A stretch of DNA of 49,903 nucleotides, taken from Dactylosporangium sucinum (GTDB taxonomy: Bacteria > Actinomycetota > Actinomycetes > Mycobacteriales > Micromonosporaceae). Below the pieces are notes generated by a model that made no database searches, had not been told where the DNA came from, and worked only from the letters and a program-made list of their open reading frames with translations. Location: the NCBI RefSeq assembly GCF_014647515.1, contig NZ_BMPI01000075.1, positions 1,223 through 51,125 of the forward strand, read 5' to 3'. Shown in pieces: positions 30,708 to 39,792 of this stretch. Made by a program: the position numbers and the translations under genes. Each line of letters begins with the position of its first letter. Position 1 is the stretch's first letter.

Positions 30708-31958
30708 ATGACGCTGCTCAGGGCCGCGATGCGGCCCCGGTTCCTCGTGTCGGCGTGGCCGTGGCGCGGGATCGCCTACGCGACGACCACGGCCGTGGCG
30801 GCGGGGCTGCTCTGGCTCGTGCTCGCCGTGCCGGTCGCCCCGCTCGCGCTCGCCGTCGTGGTGCTGCGGGCCGGTCCCTCCCTGGCCGGCGCGGCCGCGC
30901 TCGGGCTGCTCGGGGTGGGGCTGCTCGCGCTCGTGGGGCCGCGGCTGGCGCTCGTCGTGGCCGGGGCGGAGCGGTGGCGGCTGCGGCTGGCCGAGGACGC
31001 GCCGGCGCCGGCCCGCCCCCGTGGCGGCGGCCTCTACGCCGACCCGGCCACCTGGCGGGCCGTGGCCTACCTGCTGCTGCTCGGCATCGTGGCGCCCGTG
31101 TGGCTGGGCGCGCTCGCCCTCGTCGGCCTGCTCGTCGCCTCCACGCCGGTCGCGGTGCACCACCGGGTGGCGACCATGGACTCGGCCGCGAACGTCCTCG
31201 GGCGGGCCGCGCTCGGACTGCTGCTGATCCCGGTCCTGTTGTACCTCGCCGCCGCGCTCGGCGGAGCCCATGCCGCGCTCGCCCGGCTGCTGCTGTGCGG
31301 CGAGCCCGACCCGGCGTCGGCCGAGTTGGTCGAGGTGACCCGGTCCCGGGCGCGGCTCGCCGACGCGTTCGACGCCGAGCGGCACCGGATCGAGCGCGAC
31401 CTGCACGACATCGCCCAGCAGCGGCTCGCCACCCTGACCATGCAGCTCGGCCTCGCGAAGCTGGACCTGCCGCCCGGCTCGCCCGCGGCGGACGCGGTGG
31501 CGACGGCGCACGAGCAGGCCAAGGCGCTGATGGTCGAGCTGCGCGACCTGATCCGCGGCATCAGCCCGCGCACGCTGCGCGAGCTGGGGCTGCGGGCCGC
31601 GGTCGAGGAGCTGGCCGCCGCCAGCCCACTGCGGGTGCGCGTCGACGCCGACCCGGGCCGGTTCGCGCCGGCCGTGGAGACCGTCGCCTACGCCGCCGTG
31701 TCGGAGGCCCTCGCCAACGCCGTGAAGCACGCCGGCGCCACCGAGGTCGCCGTCGCCGCCCGGCCGTCGGGCTCGCCGTCCCGGCGGCTGCTGGCCGTCG
31801 AGGTGCGCGACGACGGGCGCGGCGGCGCCGACCCGGCCCACGGGTCGGGCCTGACCGGCCTGGCCGACCGGGCCGCCGCGGCCGGTGGCCGGCTGCTCAT
31901 CTCCAGCCCGCCCGGCGGGCCGACGATCCTGCGGGTGGAGCTGCCGTGCGCGTCGTGA
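30708..31958 (+). CDS. Sensor histidine kinase, NarL/DesK-type
   Basis: The 416-residue protein has about five to six N-terminal membrane helices, then a HisKA_3 dimerisation domain with H233 in RIERDLHDIAQQRL and a HATPase domain (SEALANAVKHA, DDGRGGADPAHGSGL). The usual HDGAQQRL has become HDIAQQRL. No extracellular sensor domain is evident, so it probably senses a membrane signal. It overlaps the response regulator gene by 13 bases. Confidence 0.93.
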   Translation: MTLLRAAMRPRFLVSAWPWRGIAYATTTAVAAGLLWLVLAVPVAPLALAVVVLRAGPSLAGAAALGLLGVGLLALVGPRLALVVAGAERWRLRLAEDAPAPARPRGGGLYADPATWRAVAYLLLLGIVAPVWLGALALVGLLVASTPVAVHHRVATMDSAANVLGRAALGLLLIPVLLYLAAALGGAHAALARLLLCGEPDPASAELVEVTRSRARLADAFDAERHRIERDLHDIAQQRLATLTMQLGLAKLDLPPGSPAADAVATAHEQAKALMVELRDLIRGISPRTLRELGLRAAVEELAAASPLRVRVDADPGRFAPAVETVAYAAVSEALANAVKHAGATEVAVAARPSGSPSRRLLAVEVRDDGRGGADPAHGSGLTGLADRAAAAGGRLLISSPPGGPTILRVELPCAS

Positions 31959-32593
31959 TCGCCGAGGACTCCGTTCTCTTCCGGGAAGGGCTCGCCGGGC
32001 TGCTCGGCCGGTTCGGGTTCGAGGTCGTCGCCGCGGTCGGTGACGCCGCCGAGCTGGTGACGGCGGTGGCGGAGACCGCGCCCGACCTCGTCGTCACCGA
32101 CGTGCGCATGCCGCCGGGGTTCACCGACGAGGGGCTGCGGGCCGCCGTGGCGCTGCGGGCGGCGCATCCCGGGCTCGCCGTGGTGGCGCTGAGCCAGTAT
32201 GTGCAGCACAGCTACGCCGGCGAGCTGCTCGCCTCCGGCCAGGGCCGCGCCATCGGCTACCTGCTCAAGGACCGGGTGGCCGACGTCGCCGAGTTCGCCG
32301 GCATGCTGCGGCGGGTGGCCGACGGCGGCACGGTCGTCGACCCGGAGGTCGTGCGCCAGCTCATGCTGCGCGGCCGTGACCCGCTCGGCCACCTGTCGGC
32401 CCGCGAGCGCGAGGTGCTCGCGCTGCTCGCCGAGGGCCACTCCAACGCGGCGATCGCCCGCACGCTCGCGCTGACCGAGGCCGGCATCGGCAAGCACATC
32501 GGCAGCCTGCTCGCCAAGCTCGGCCTGCCCGTCAACGACGACACCAACCGGCGGGTCCTCGCCGTGCTGACCTACCTGCGCAGTCAACAGTAA
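31946..32593 (+). CDS. NarL/LuxR-type response regulator
   Basis: The 215-residue protein has a receiver with the acidic pair in VIAEDS, phosphoacceptor D52 in VTDVRMPP and a lysine in YLLKDRV. A LuxR-type helix-turn-helix follows (LSAREREVLALLAEGHSNAAIA to IGKHIGSLLAKLGL). GTG at 31946 places it in overlap with the kinase. The partner target is probably the downstream membrane gene and its own promoter. Confidence 0.94.
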   Translation: MRVVIAEDSVLFREGLAGLLGRFGFEVVAAVGDAAELVTAVAETAPDLVVTDVRMPPGFTDEGLRAAVALRAAHPGLAVVALSQYVQHSYAGELLASGQGRAIGYLLKDRVADVAEFAGMLRRVADGGTVVDPEVVRQLMLRGRDPLGHLSAREREVLALLAEGHSNAAIARTLALTEAGIGKHIGSLLAKLGLPVNDDTNRRVLAVLTYLRSQQ

Positions 32594-32604
32594 GGAGCCT
32601 CTCC

Positions 32605-33423
32605 GTGAGCAGCCCCGTCCTCCCGTGGCGGCCGTCCGGCGTGTCCGGCCGCACCGTCGCCGTCCTCGCCGCCGTCGCCGCGGCCCTCGTCGCGGCGTTC
32701 GTCGTCGCTCCCGGCCCGCTCGCCGCGGCCGGCTCGGGCGGTGACCTCGACGGCCTCCGCGGGGCGTTCGCCGAGTACTGGAGCGCCGGCGACCGGCCGC
32801 TCTCCCCGGCCCTGCAGCGGGCCGTCGACTACTGGTTCGGCTACCACCTGGTGAAGGGCGCGATCGCCGCCCTGCTGCTGGTCGTGCTCGCCGCGCTCGC
32901 CGTGCGGCTCGGCCGGTCGTTCCTGCGGACCGGCGGCCCCGGCACCGGCCGGCGGCTGGCGCTCGGCGGGTCGGGCGCGCTGGTCACGCTGCTCGGGCTG
33001 TTCGCGCTCGTCGTGGTGATGGCCAACGTCCAGGGCGCCGTGGCACCGTTCGCCTCGCTGCTGCCGATGCTGAGCGGCGGCGACCTGGCCCAGGCCCGCG
33101 AGCAGCTTGCCGGCTCGCTCACCACGGGCGCCGCCGTGTCGCCGGCGCTGCAGGCGATGGTCGACGACTTCGGGCGCTACCACGCGGCGATGGCCGTCGT
33201 CGCCGGTCTCGTGACGGTCGCGTTCGTCGCCGTGGCCGTGGCGCTGTGGCGGCGGTTCGCCCGCACGCCCCGCGACTCCCGCCGCGCGAGGGCCGTGTGG
33301 GGCGCGCTGGGCGGGCTGTCGGTCCTGCTGTCGCTGGCCATGCTCACGGTCGCCGTGGCCAACACGACGGTGGCCGCCGACCCGGCCCCGGCCCTGCTCG
33401 CCTTCTTCGAAGGCGGCTGGTGA
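32605..33423 (+). CDS. Membrane protein of the two-component operon
   Basis: The 272-residue protein has four clear membrane helices: near residues 18-40, 85-105, 115-140 and 190-215, with a fifth near the end (LGGLSVLLSLAMLTVAVAN). The loops between them are probably extracytoplasmic and share a pattern (SPALQRAVDYWFGYH and SPALQAMVDDFGRYH), which suggests an internal duplication. It resembles a tetraspan sensor or output protein of unknown role. AAGGAGCC precedes the GTG at 32605, 11 bases after the regulator. Confidence 0.8.
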   Translation: MSSPVLPWRPSGVSGRTVAVLAAVAAALVAAFVVAPGPLAAAGSGGDLDGLRGAFAEYWSAGDRPLSPALQRAVDYWFGYHLVKGAIAALLLVVLAALAVRLGRSFLRTGGPGTGRRLALGGSGALVTLLGLFALVVVMANVQGAVAPFASLLPMLSGGDLAQAREQLAGSLTTGAAVSPALQAMVDDFGRYHAAMAVVAGLVTVAFVAVAVALWRRFARTPRDSRRARAVWGALGGLSVLLSLAMLTVAVANTTVAADPAPALLAFFEGGW

Positions 33424-33447
33424 CGCCGGCGCCCCAGCGGCGGGCGG

Positions 33448-33669
33448 TCACAGCGTCCCGCGGTGCCAGGCGTCGGCCTCCGCGGCGAGGACGTCCTCGT
33501 CCACGGCCGCCGGCGTGCGCGGGCCGGCGGGGTCGCAGGCCGCGCACACCACGAGCTTGTGCACGACCGGGAAGCGGGTGCCCGTCGCGTTCGTCCAGGT
33601 GCCGGGCACGTGCAGGACGGCGAGCAGGGTGTCGGCGCCGCACCGGTGGCAGGTCCACTCGCCGGTCAT
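33448..33669 (-). CDS. Small zinc-ribbon protein (73 aa)
   Basis: The protein has CHRCG near the N-terminus and CAACD near residue 45, a treble-clef or ribbon zinc site. It ends in a helical AAEADAWHRGTL. The ATG at 33669 overlaps the dnaE stop by 4 bases, so it is co-translated with the polymerase. The function is unknown; similar small proteins occur widely in actinobacteria. Confidence 0.75.
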   Translation of the reverse strand: MTGEWTCHRCGADTLLAVLHVPGTWTNATGTRFPVVHKLVVCAACDPAGPRTPAAVDEDVLAAEADAWHRGTL

Positions 33670-36600
33670 CCGCGGCCGATCGCGTCGGCGCCGAGCAGCG
33701 CCTTGAGGTCGCCGTAGAGCGCCGGTCGCGGGGTGACCCGGAACGGCCGCAGGTTCAGCAGGACGCTCGCCGCCCGGCGGTGGTGCAGGCGCACGTGGAC
33801 GGGGGCCTGGCCCGGATGGGCGGCCAGGATGTGCCCGAGCTCCCGGACGAGGCGCGGGCTCACCTGGGCCGGCTGGATCGAGATGACGACCGGCGGCTCG
33901 GTCGGCGCCCGGGTGACGTCGAGCAGGGTGACCTCCTCGCCGTAGACGCTCGTCGTCTCGTCGCGGACGTTGATCCGGCCGCGGACGGAGACGACGCGGT
34001 CCTCGGCGAGCACGTCGCGGTACACCGCATAGGTCTTGGGAAAGATCAGGCACTCCACGGCCGCGTCGTGGTCCTCGACCGTCAGCACCGCCCACTGGGC
34101 GCCCTGCTTGGTGACCCTGCGCTGCAGGCCGGCCACGATGCCGCTGATCCGGGCCGCGCCGTCCGGCCGGCCCGAGGCCAGCAGGTCGGCGATCGTGGTG
34201 TCGCGGTTGGCGTCGAGCACGTGTTCGGCGCCGTCGAGCGGGTGGCTGGAGACGTACAGGCCGAGCATCTCCCGCTCGAAGGCGAGCAGCGTGGCCCGGT
34301 CCCACTCGCCGTCCGGCAGAGCGACCGAGAAGGTGGCCTGCAGGTCGGCCTCGCCGAACAGCGAGTCCTGCCCGTAGGCCGCGTGCCGCTTCACGTCGAG
34401 CACCGCGTCGACGGCGGGCTCGTGCACGGCGACCACGGCCTTGCGCGGGTGCCCGAGGCTGTCGAAGGCGCCGGCCTTGGCGAGCGACTCGATGACGCGC
34501 TTGTTGCACACGACGGCCGGCACTTTGGCGAGGAAGTCGGTGAGGTCGGTGTACGGGCCGTGGGCCTGCCGGGCGGCGACGACGGCGTCCACCACGCCGG
34601 CGCCGACGTTGCGCACGGCACCCAGGCCGAAGCGGACGTCGGCGCCCACGGCGGTGAAGTCGAGCCGGCTGGCGTTGACGTCCGGGGGCAGCACCCGGAT
34701 GCGCAGGCGCCGGCAGTCGGACAGGTAGACCGCCATCCGGTCCTTGTCGTCGCCGACCGACGTGAGCAGCGCGGCCAGGTACTCCTGGGGATGGTTCGCC
34801 TTGAGGTACGCGGTCCAGTAGGAGACGAGGCCGTAGCCGGCGGTGTGCGACTTGTTGAACCCGTAGCCGCTGAACGGCACGAGCACGTCCCAGACCGCGC
34901 CGATCGCCTCGGGGGAGTACCCGCGCGAGCGCATCCCGGCGGAGAAGCGGTCCCACTCGGCGTCCAGGACCTCCTTCTTCTTCTTGCCCATCGCGCGGCG
35001 CAGCAGGTCCGCGGCGCCGAGGGAGTAGCCGGCGAGCTGCTGCGCGATGGCCATCACCTGCTCCTGGAAGACGACCAGGTGGTAGGTGTCGCCCAGGATC
35101 GGCTCCAGCGCCTCCGCGAGCTCCGGGTGGATCGGCGTGACCGGCTGCCGGCCCGTCTTGCGCAGCGCGTAGTTGGTGTGGGCGTTCATCTCCATCGGTC
35201 CCGGCCGGTACAGCGCGTTCACCGCGGCGATGTCCGTGAACGTGGTGGGCTGCATGAGCCGCAGCAGCACTCGCATGCCGGCGCTGTCGAGCTGGAAGAC
35301 GCCGAGCGTGTCGCCGCGCGCCAGCAGCTCGTAGGTGCGGGCGTCGTCGAGCGGCACGTCGAGGATGTCGATGTCGACGCCCTTGTTGGCGCGGACGTTC
35401 GCGATCGCGTCGCCGATGACGGTGAGGTTGCGCAGCCCGAGGAAGTCCATCTTCAGCAGGCCCATGTCCTCGGCCTGGGTGAACGGGAACCCGGTGACAA
35501 CCGGGCCGTCGGCCTTCGGCCGGACCAGCGGGACGACGTCGACGAGCGGCTCGCTGGAGAGGATGACGCCGGCGGCGTGCACGCCGGTGCCCCGGGTCAG
35601 GCCCTCCAGCCCGGCCGCGGTGTCGAGGACCTGCCGGACGTCGGGATCCTGCGCGTACATCTCGCGCAGCGCGGCCGCCTCGCCGTGGCGCGGGTGGTGC
35701 TCGTCGTGGACGGCGGCGAGCGGGATCTCCTGCCCGCCGTCCGCCGCCGGGAACGCCTTGGTGATCCGGTCGCCGAGCGCGTACGGGAGGCCGAGCACGC
35801 GGCAGGCGTCCTTGACCGCGGCCTTCGCCTTGATGGTGGTGAAGGTGACGATCTGGCAGACCCGGTCGGCGCCGTACTTCCGGGTGACGTAGGCGATCAT
35901 CTCGTCGCGCCGCCGGTCGTCGAAGTCGAGGTCGACGTCCGGCATCGTGATGCGCTCCGGGTTGAGGAAGCGCTCGAAGATCAGCTTGTGCTCGATCGGG
36001 TCGAGCTGCGTGATGCCGGTGCAGTAGGCGACGATCGAGCCGGTGGCGGATCCCCGCCCGGGGCCCAGGCCGATGCCGTGTTCGCGGGCGTACCGGCAGA
36101 TGTCGGCGACGACGAGGAAGTACCCCGGAAACCCCATGACGTCGATGACCGACAGCTCGTAGTCGATGCGGTCCAGGATCGCGGGCGGCAGGTCGTCGCC
36201 GTAGCGGCGGCGGGCACCGCGCAGCGTCTCCCGGCGCAGCCAGCTCGACTCGCTCTCGCCGCCGGGCACCGGGAAGCGCGGGGTCAGGTCGCGGTGCGCG
36301 AAGACGTCGCCGTAGTCGCCGACGCGCTCGGCGACCAGCAGCGTGTTGTCGCAGGCGCCCGGCACCGCGTCGTCCCACAGCGCGCGCATCTCGGCGGCGG
36401 AGCGGATGTGGTAGCCGCTGCCCGCGAACCGGAACCGGTCGGTGTCGGCCAGCTGCCGGCCGGTGCCGACGCACAGCAGCGCGTCGTGCGCCGGTGCCTG
36501 CTCGGCGGTGACGTAGTGCGAGTCGTTGGTGGCCAGCGGCGGCAGGCCCAGCCGCTTGGCGAGCTCCAGCAGCTCGCGGCGGACCCGGCGCTCGATCGGC

Positions 36601-37214
36601 AGGCCGTGGTCCATGAGCTCCAGGAAGTAGTTGTCGCGGCCGAACAGGTCGCGGTACCGCGCGGCGGCCTCGACCGCCCGGTCGAACTGGCCGAGCCGCA
36701 GCCGGGTCTGCACCTCCCCGGACGGGCACCCGGTCGTGGCGACGATCCCGCCGGCGTGCTCGGCGAGCAGTTCGTCGTCCATCCGGGGGTACTTCTGGAC
36801 ATGGCCCTCCAGCCAGGCCCGCGACTGCAGCCGGAACAGGTTGCGCAGCCCGCGGGCGTCGGCCGCCCACATCGTCAGGTGCGTGTACAGGCCCCGCCCG
36901 GAGACGTCGCCGCCTTCGCCGGTCTCGTCGTCGGACCGGCGCAGCGCGAGGTCGTCGCTGTAGTAGACGGGCTTGCGGTGCTGCCGGCCGGCCGGCGCGA
37001 GGTACGCCTCGATCCCGATCACCGGCTTGATCCCGGCCTTGCGGGCCGCCTGGTGGAACTCGTACGCCCCGTGCAGGTTGCCGTGGTCGCTCATGGCCAC
37101 GGCCGGCATCTCCTGCCGGGCGACCTCCGCCACGAGCCGGCCGATCTTGGCGGCCCCGTCGAGCAGGCTGTACTCGGTGTGCACATGGAGATGCACGAAG
37201 GACGCCGCCGACAC
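33666..37214 (-). CDS. dnaE: DNA polymerase III alpha subunit, DnaE1 type
   Basis: The 1182-residue protein starts with a PHP domain (SFVHLHVHTEYSLLDGAAKI, SDHGNLHGAYEF). The polymerase core has GPGRGSATGSIVAY, the catalytic aspartates D426 and D428 in PDVDLDFDD, and FNKSHTAGYGLVSYW. A tandem helix-hairpin-helix, an OB fold (VSVRGRINVRDE) and a C-terminal region follow. Length fits DnaE1, the replicative polymerase, rather than the shorter DnaE2/ImuC. GTG at 37214 has AGGAGG upstream. The genetic setting, between a zinc-ribbon gene and a divergent LysR gene, is not the usual replicative locus, so it may be a second copy. Confidence 0.95.
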   Translation of the reverse strand: MSAASFVHLHVHTEYSLLDGAAKIGRLVAEVARQEMPAVAMSDHGNLHGAYEFHQAARKAGIKPVIGIEAYLAPAGRQHRKPVYYSDDLALRRSDDETGEGGDVSGRGLYTHLTMWAADARGLRNLFRLQSRAWLEGHVQKYPRMDDELLAEHAGGIVATTGCPSGEVQTRLRLGQFDRAVEAAARYRDLFGRDNYFLELMDHGLPIERRVRRELLELAKRLGLPPLATNDSHYVTAEQAPAHDALLCVGTGRQLADTDRFRFAGSGYHIRSAAEMRALWDDAVPGACDNTLLVAERVGDYGDVFAHRDLTPRFPVPGGESESSWLRRETLRGARRRYGDDLPPAILDRIDYELSVIDVMGFPGYFLVVADICRYAREHGIGLGPGRGSATGSIVAYCTGITQLDPIEHKLIFERFLNPERITMPDVDLDFDDRRRDEMIAYVTRKYGADRVCQIVTFTTIKAKAAVKDACRVLGLPYALGDRITKAFPAADGGQEIPLAAVHDEHHPRHGEAAALREMYAQDPDVRQVLDTAAGLEGLTRGTGVHAAGVILSSEPLVDVVPLVRPKADGPVVTGFPFTQAEDMGLLKMDFLGLRNLTVIGDAIANVRANKGVDIDILDVPLDDARTYELLARGDTLGVFQLDSAGMRVLLRLMQPTTFTDIAAVNALYRPGPMEMNAHTNYALRKTGRQPVTPIHPELAEALEPILGDTYHLVVFQEQVMAIAQQLAGYSLGAADLLRRAMGKKKKEVLDAEWDRFSAGMRSRGYSPEAIGAVWDVLVPFSGYGFNKSHTAGYGLVSYWTAYLKANHPQEYLAALLTSVGDDKDRMAVYLSDCRRLRIRVLPPDVNASRLDFTAVGADVRFGLGAVRNVGAGVVDAVVAARQAHGPYTDLTDFLAKVPAVVCNKRVIESLAKAGAFDSLGHPRKAVVAVHEPAVDAVLDVKRHAAYGQDSLFGEADLQATFSVALPDGEWDRATLLAFEREMLGLYVSSHPLDGAEHVLDANRDTTIADLLASGRPDGAARISGIVAGLQRRVTKQGAQWAVLTVEDHDAAVECLIFPKTYAVYRDVLAEDRVVSVRGRINVRDETTSVYGEEVTLLDVTRAPTEPPVVISIQPAQVSPRLVRELGHILAAHPGQAPVHVRLHHRRAASVLLNLRPFRVTPRPALYGDLKALLGADAIGRG

Positions 37215-37274
37215 GACACCTCCTGGTTGTAGCCTCGTCGTTGTCGGAAGCATTCGATCCGAGAGCAGGCAGCG

Positions 37275-38294
37275 ATGTCCAACAACCGACACGCCGATCG
37301 CCCCCAACCATCGGTTGTGGACGACTCCGCGGCGGACCTCGACGTCGGTGCGGTGCGCGCGTTCGTCGCGGTCACCGAGGACGGCTACTTCGGCGAGGCC
37401 GCGGCCCGGCTCGGCATCAGCCAGCAGGCGGTGTCCAAGCGCATCGGCATGCTGGAGAGGAGCCTCGGCGTCGCCCTGTTCACCCGCACGTCGCGCGGCG
37501 CCCGGCTCACCATCGACGGCCAGGCGTTCCTGCCGCACGCCCGGACCCTGCTCAGCGCCGAGGCGCGGGCCGTCGCCGCCGTGCGCCCCGCGCGCCGGGC
37601 GCTGCGCGTCGACGTGCTCAACCACAGCATCGGCCCGGCGGCGCTCATGCGCGCCTTCCACCAGGCGCACCCCGACATTGACCTCGACGTCGTGACCCTG
37701 GTCGACACCGACGTCGACACGGCCGTCGCCGCCGTCCGATCCGGTGCGATCGACGCGACGTTCCGCGCGGTCACCGCGCCCGAGCGGCAGCTGCGGGACG
37801 GCCTCGCCGCGGCCCGCTTCCTCGACGACCCGCACGAGCTGCTGACCGGGCCGGCCCACCGCCTCGCCGCCGCCCGGGCGGTGACGCCGGCCGAGCTCGC
37901 CGGGCACCCGATCTGGATCCCGGGCATCGTCCCCGGCACCGAGTGGGCAACCTTCTACGCCGACCTCGCCGCCGAGTTCGGGCTCGGCATCGAGGGGATC
38001 GGCCCGAACTTCGGCACCGACCACCTGCTGGAGGTGCTGGCGGACTCGCCGACCCTGGCCACGCTGACCGGCCGGCACGTCCGGCTGGTCTGGCCGGCCC
38101 ACTACGACCTGCGCCGCATTCCGGTGCGCGACCCGATCCCGGTGTACCCCCACTCGCTGGTCTGGCACCGCGAGAACCCGCACCCGGGGCTCGCGGCGCT
38201 GCTCGCCCACGTCCGCACGCTGCGCCGACCGCTGCCGGACACCGGTATCTGGACGCCGCGGTGGGCGATGCCGCACGCGTGGCCCATCGCGTAG
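37275..38294 (+). CDS. LysR-family transcriptional regulator
   Basis: The 339-residue protein has a winged helix at about residues 25-85 (VRAFVAVTEDGYFGEAAARL, ISQQAVSKRIGMLERSLGV) and an effector-binding domain to the end. A 22-residue polar extension precedes the HTH. The 60-base gap to the divergent dnaE suggests it regulates dnaE, as LysR proteins commonly act on the divergent neighbour. ATG at 37275. Confidence 0.92.
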   Translation: MSNNRHADRPQPSVVDDSAADLDVGAVRAFVAVTEDGYFGEAAARLGISQQAVSKRIGMLERSLGVALFTRTSRGARLTIDGQAFLPHARTLLSAEARAVAAVRPARRALRVDVLNHSIGPAALMRAFHQAHPDIDLDVVTLVDTDVDTAVAAVRSGAIDATFRAVTAPERQLRDGLAAARFLDDPHELLTGPAHRLAAARAVTPAELAGHPIWIPGIVPGTEWATFYADLAAEFGLGIEGIGPNFGTDHLLEVLADSPTLATLTGRHVRLVWPAHYDLRRIPVRDPIPVYPHSLVWHRENPHPGLAALLAHVRTLRRPLPDTGIWTPRWAMPHAWPIA

Positions 38295-38462
38295 GCAGGC
38301 ACGGCCCGCCGCGGCTGGGCTACGACGTCAGGCGGTGCAGCGCCGCCTGGGACGGCGAGCCCCGGTGGACGGGCACGGGCGGCGTGGAAGCATGTCGATG
38401 CGAGCGGGCCGGCGTCCGGCATAGGATCGCAGGCATTGCGAGCCGGTGCGGACGGGGGAGTC

Positions 38463-39431
38463 ATGGCAACGATCTATGAGGTCGCCGCGCTCGCCGGCGT
38501 GTCCCCGGCCACCGTCTCCCGGGTCATGAACGGCGTGAGCGTCTCGCCCGAGCGCTCCAAGCGGGTGCGCGAGGCGGCCGAGGCGCTGTCGTTTCGTCCC
38601 AACCGCGTCGCGCGGACCCTGCGCCGGCAGCACTCCGAGGTCATCGCGCTGGTCATCCCCGACATCGAGAACCCGTTCTTCACCTCGATGGCGCGCGGCG
38701 TCGAGGACGTCGCCCAGGCCGCCGGCTACTCGGTCCTGCTGTGCAACACCGACGACGACCACGACAAGGAGGCGCGGTATCTCGACATCGCGGTCGGCGC
38801 CAACATCGCCGGCGTCGTGATCGCCGCCGCCGGCGACCGCAGCGACGTCAAGGTTCTCATCGACCGGGGCCGCCCGGTGGTCGCGGTCGACCGCGGCCCG
38901 CACGGCTTCGACATCGACGCCGTCACGGTCGACAACCGCGCGGGTGGCCGGGCCGCCACCACGTCGCTGTTCGACCAGGGCTTCCGCCGCATCGCCTGCG
39001 TCACCGGCCCGCGCGACGTGGAGACCGCGACCCAGCGGGCCGACGGCTGGGCCGACGCCCTCGCGGCCCACGGCGGCGCCGACCACGCGCTGCTGCGCCA
39101 CGCCAACTTCCGCATCGACGGCGGCGAGCAGGCGATGACCGAGCTGCTGGACCTGCCCGAGCCGCCCGACGCGGTCTTCGTGGCGAACAACCTGATGAGC
39201 GTCGGCGCGCTGCGGGTGCTGTCGCAGCGGGGACTGCTGCCCCCGGCCGTCGGCGTGGCCATGTTCGGCGACCTGCCCTTCATGCCGCTCGCCCCGCTGC
39301 CGATCACCGTCGTGCAGCTGCCGGCCCGCCTGATCGGCACCACCGCCGCCGGCCTGCTGCTGGAGCGGATCAACGGCGACGACCAGCCGGCCCGCACCAT
39401 CGTGCTGCGCAACCGTCTCGTGCAGCACTGA
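38463..39431 (+). CDS. LacI-family transcriptional regulator
   Basis: The 322-residue protein starts with the LacI helix-turn-helix (MATIYEVAALAGVSPATVSR VMNG) and hinge helix (NRVARTLRRQ), then a periplasmic-binding-like domain (VIALVIPDIENPFFTSMARG). Related regulators control sugar use. The next gene is a remnant of an aldolase, so its original target may be lost. GGGGGAG precedes the ATG at 38463. Confidence 0.92.
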   Translation: MATIYEVAALAGVSPATVSRVMNGVSVSPERSKRVREAAEALSFRPNRVARTLRRQHSEVIALVIPDIENPFFTSMARGVEDVAQAAGYSVLLCNTDDDHDKEARYLDIAVGANIAGVVIAAAGDRSDVKVLIDRGRPVVAVDRGPHGFDIDAVTVDNRAGGRAATTSLFDQGFRRIACVTGPRDVETATQRADGWADALAAHGGADHALLRHANFRIDGGEQAMTELLDLPEPPDAVFVANNLMSVGALRVLSQRGLLPPAVGVAMFGDLPFMPLAPLPITVVQLPARLIGTTAAGLLLERINGDDQPARTIVLRNRLVQH

Positions 39432-39481
39432 GTCCCGGCCGACCGATCCGGCGCGACGGCCCGGTCAGGCGTGTGAGGCGC

Positions 39482-39732
39482 GCGGTCTCGTGGGTCGTGG
39501 TGATCCGGCCGGGCCGGCGTGCCGACAGTGCCACGCACTGCACCGAGGCGGACGTCTCCGCGCAGCACATCGCGGCCGCCCGCGGCCTCGGCATGGACGT
39601 GTCCGGCTTCCTCATGATGAGCCACATGCTGCCGCCCGCCCAGCTGGCCGCACCGAGGCCGGCCGGCGCAAGCTGGTCGGCGGTCAGGAAAACATGCTCG
39701 TCGACATCGCGCTGGAGCTGACGTCGCGGTAG
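39482..39732 (+). pseudogene. 4-hydroxy-2-oxovalerate aldolase (DmpG-like) remnant
   Basis: One frame reads THCTEADVSAQHIAAARGLG and MDVSGFLMMSHMLPPAQLA, a signature stretch of 4-hydroxy-2-oxovalerate aldolase. Near 39655 another frame continues GRRKLVGGQENMLVDIALEL, which matches the extreme C-terminus of the same enzyme. Roughly 150 residues between the two and the first part of the enzyme are absent. The intact enzyme splits 4-hydroxy-2-oxovalerate to pyruvate and acetaldehyde in aromatic meta-cleavage pathways. The rest of the gap between the LacI gene and 39793 holds nothing else I can recognise. Confidence 0.75.
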
Positions 39733-39792
39733 GTTCCGGGCCGCCGGGCGGACGACGGGTTTGGCGGCGGCGAGGGCGGGCAGCCAGGGCGC

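Noticed and set aside
31946..32593. This NarL-type regulator as the DosR-like regulator of the box
   Set aside because: It is coupled to its own membrane kinase, and I find no box at its promoter; the GGTATACC palindrome there is a different motif.
33246..37232. A 1328-codon plus-strand open frame
   Set aside because: It lies opposite dnaE, whose catalytic motifs are beyond doubt; the plus-strand translation has no recognisable family.
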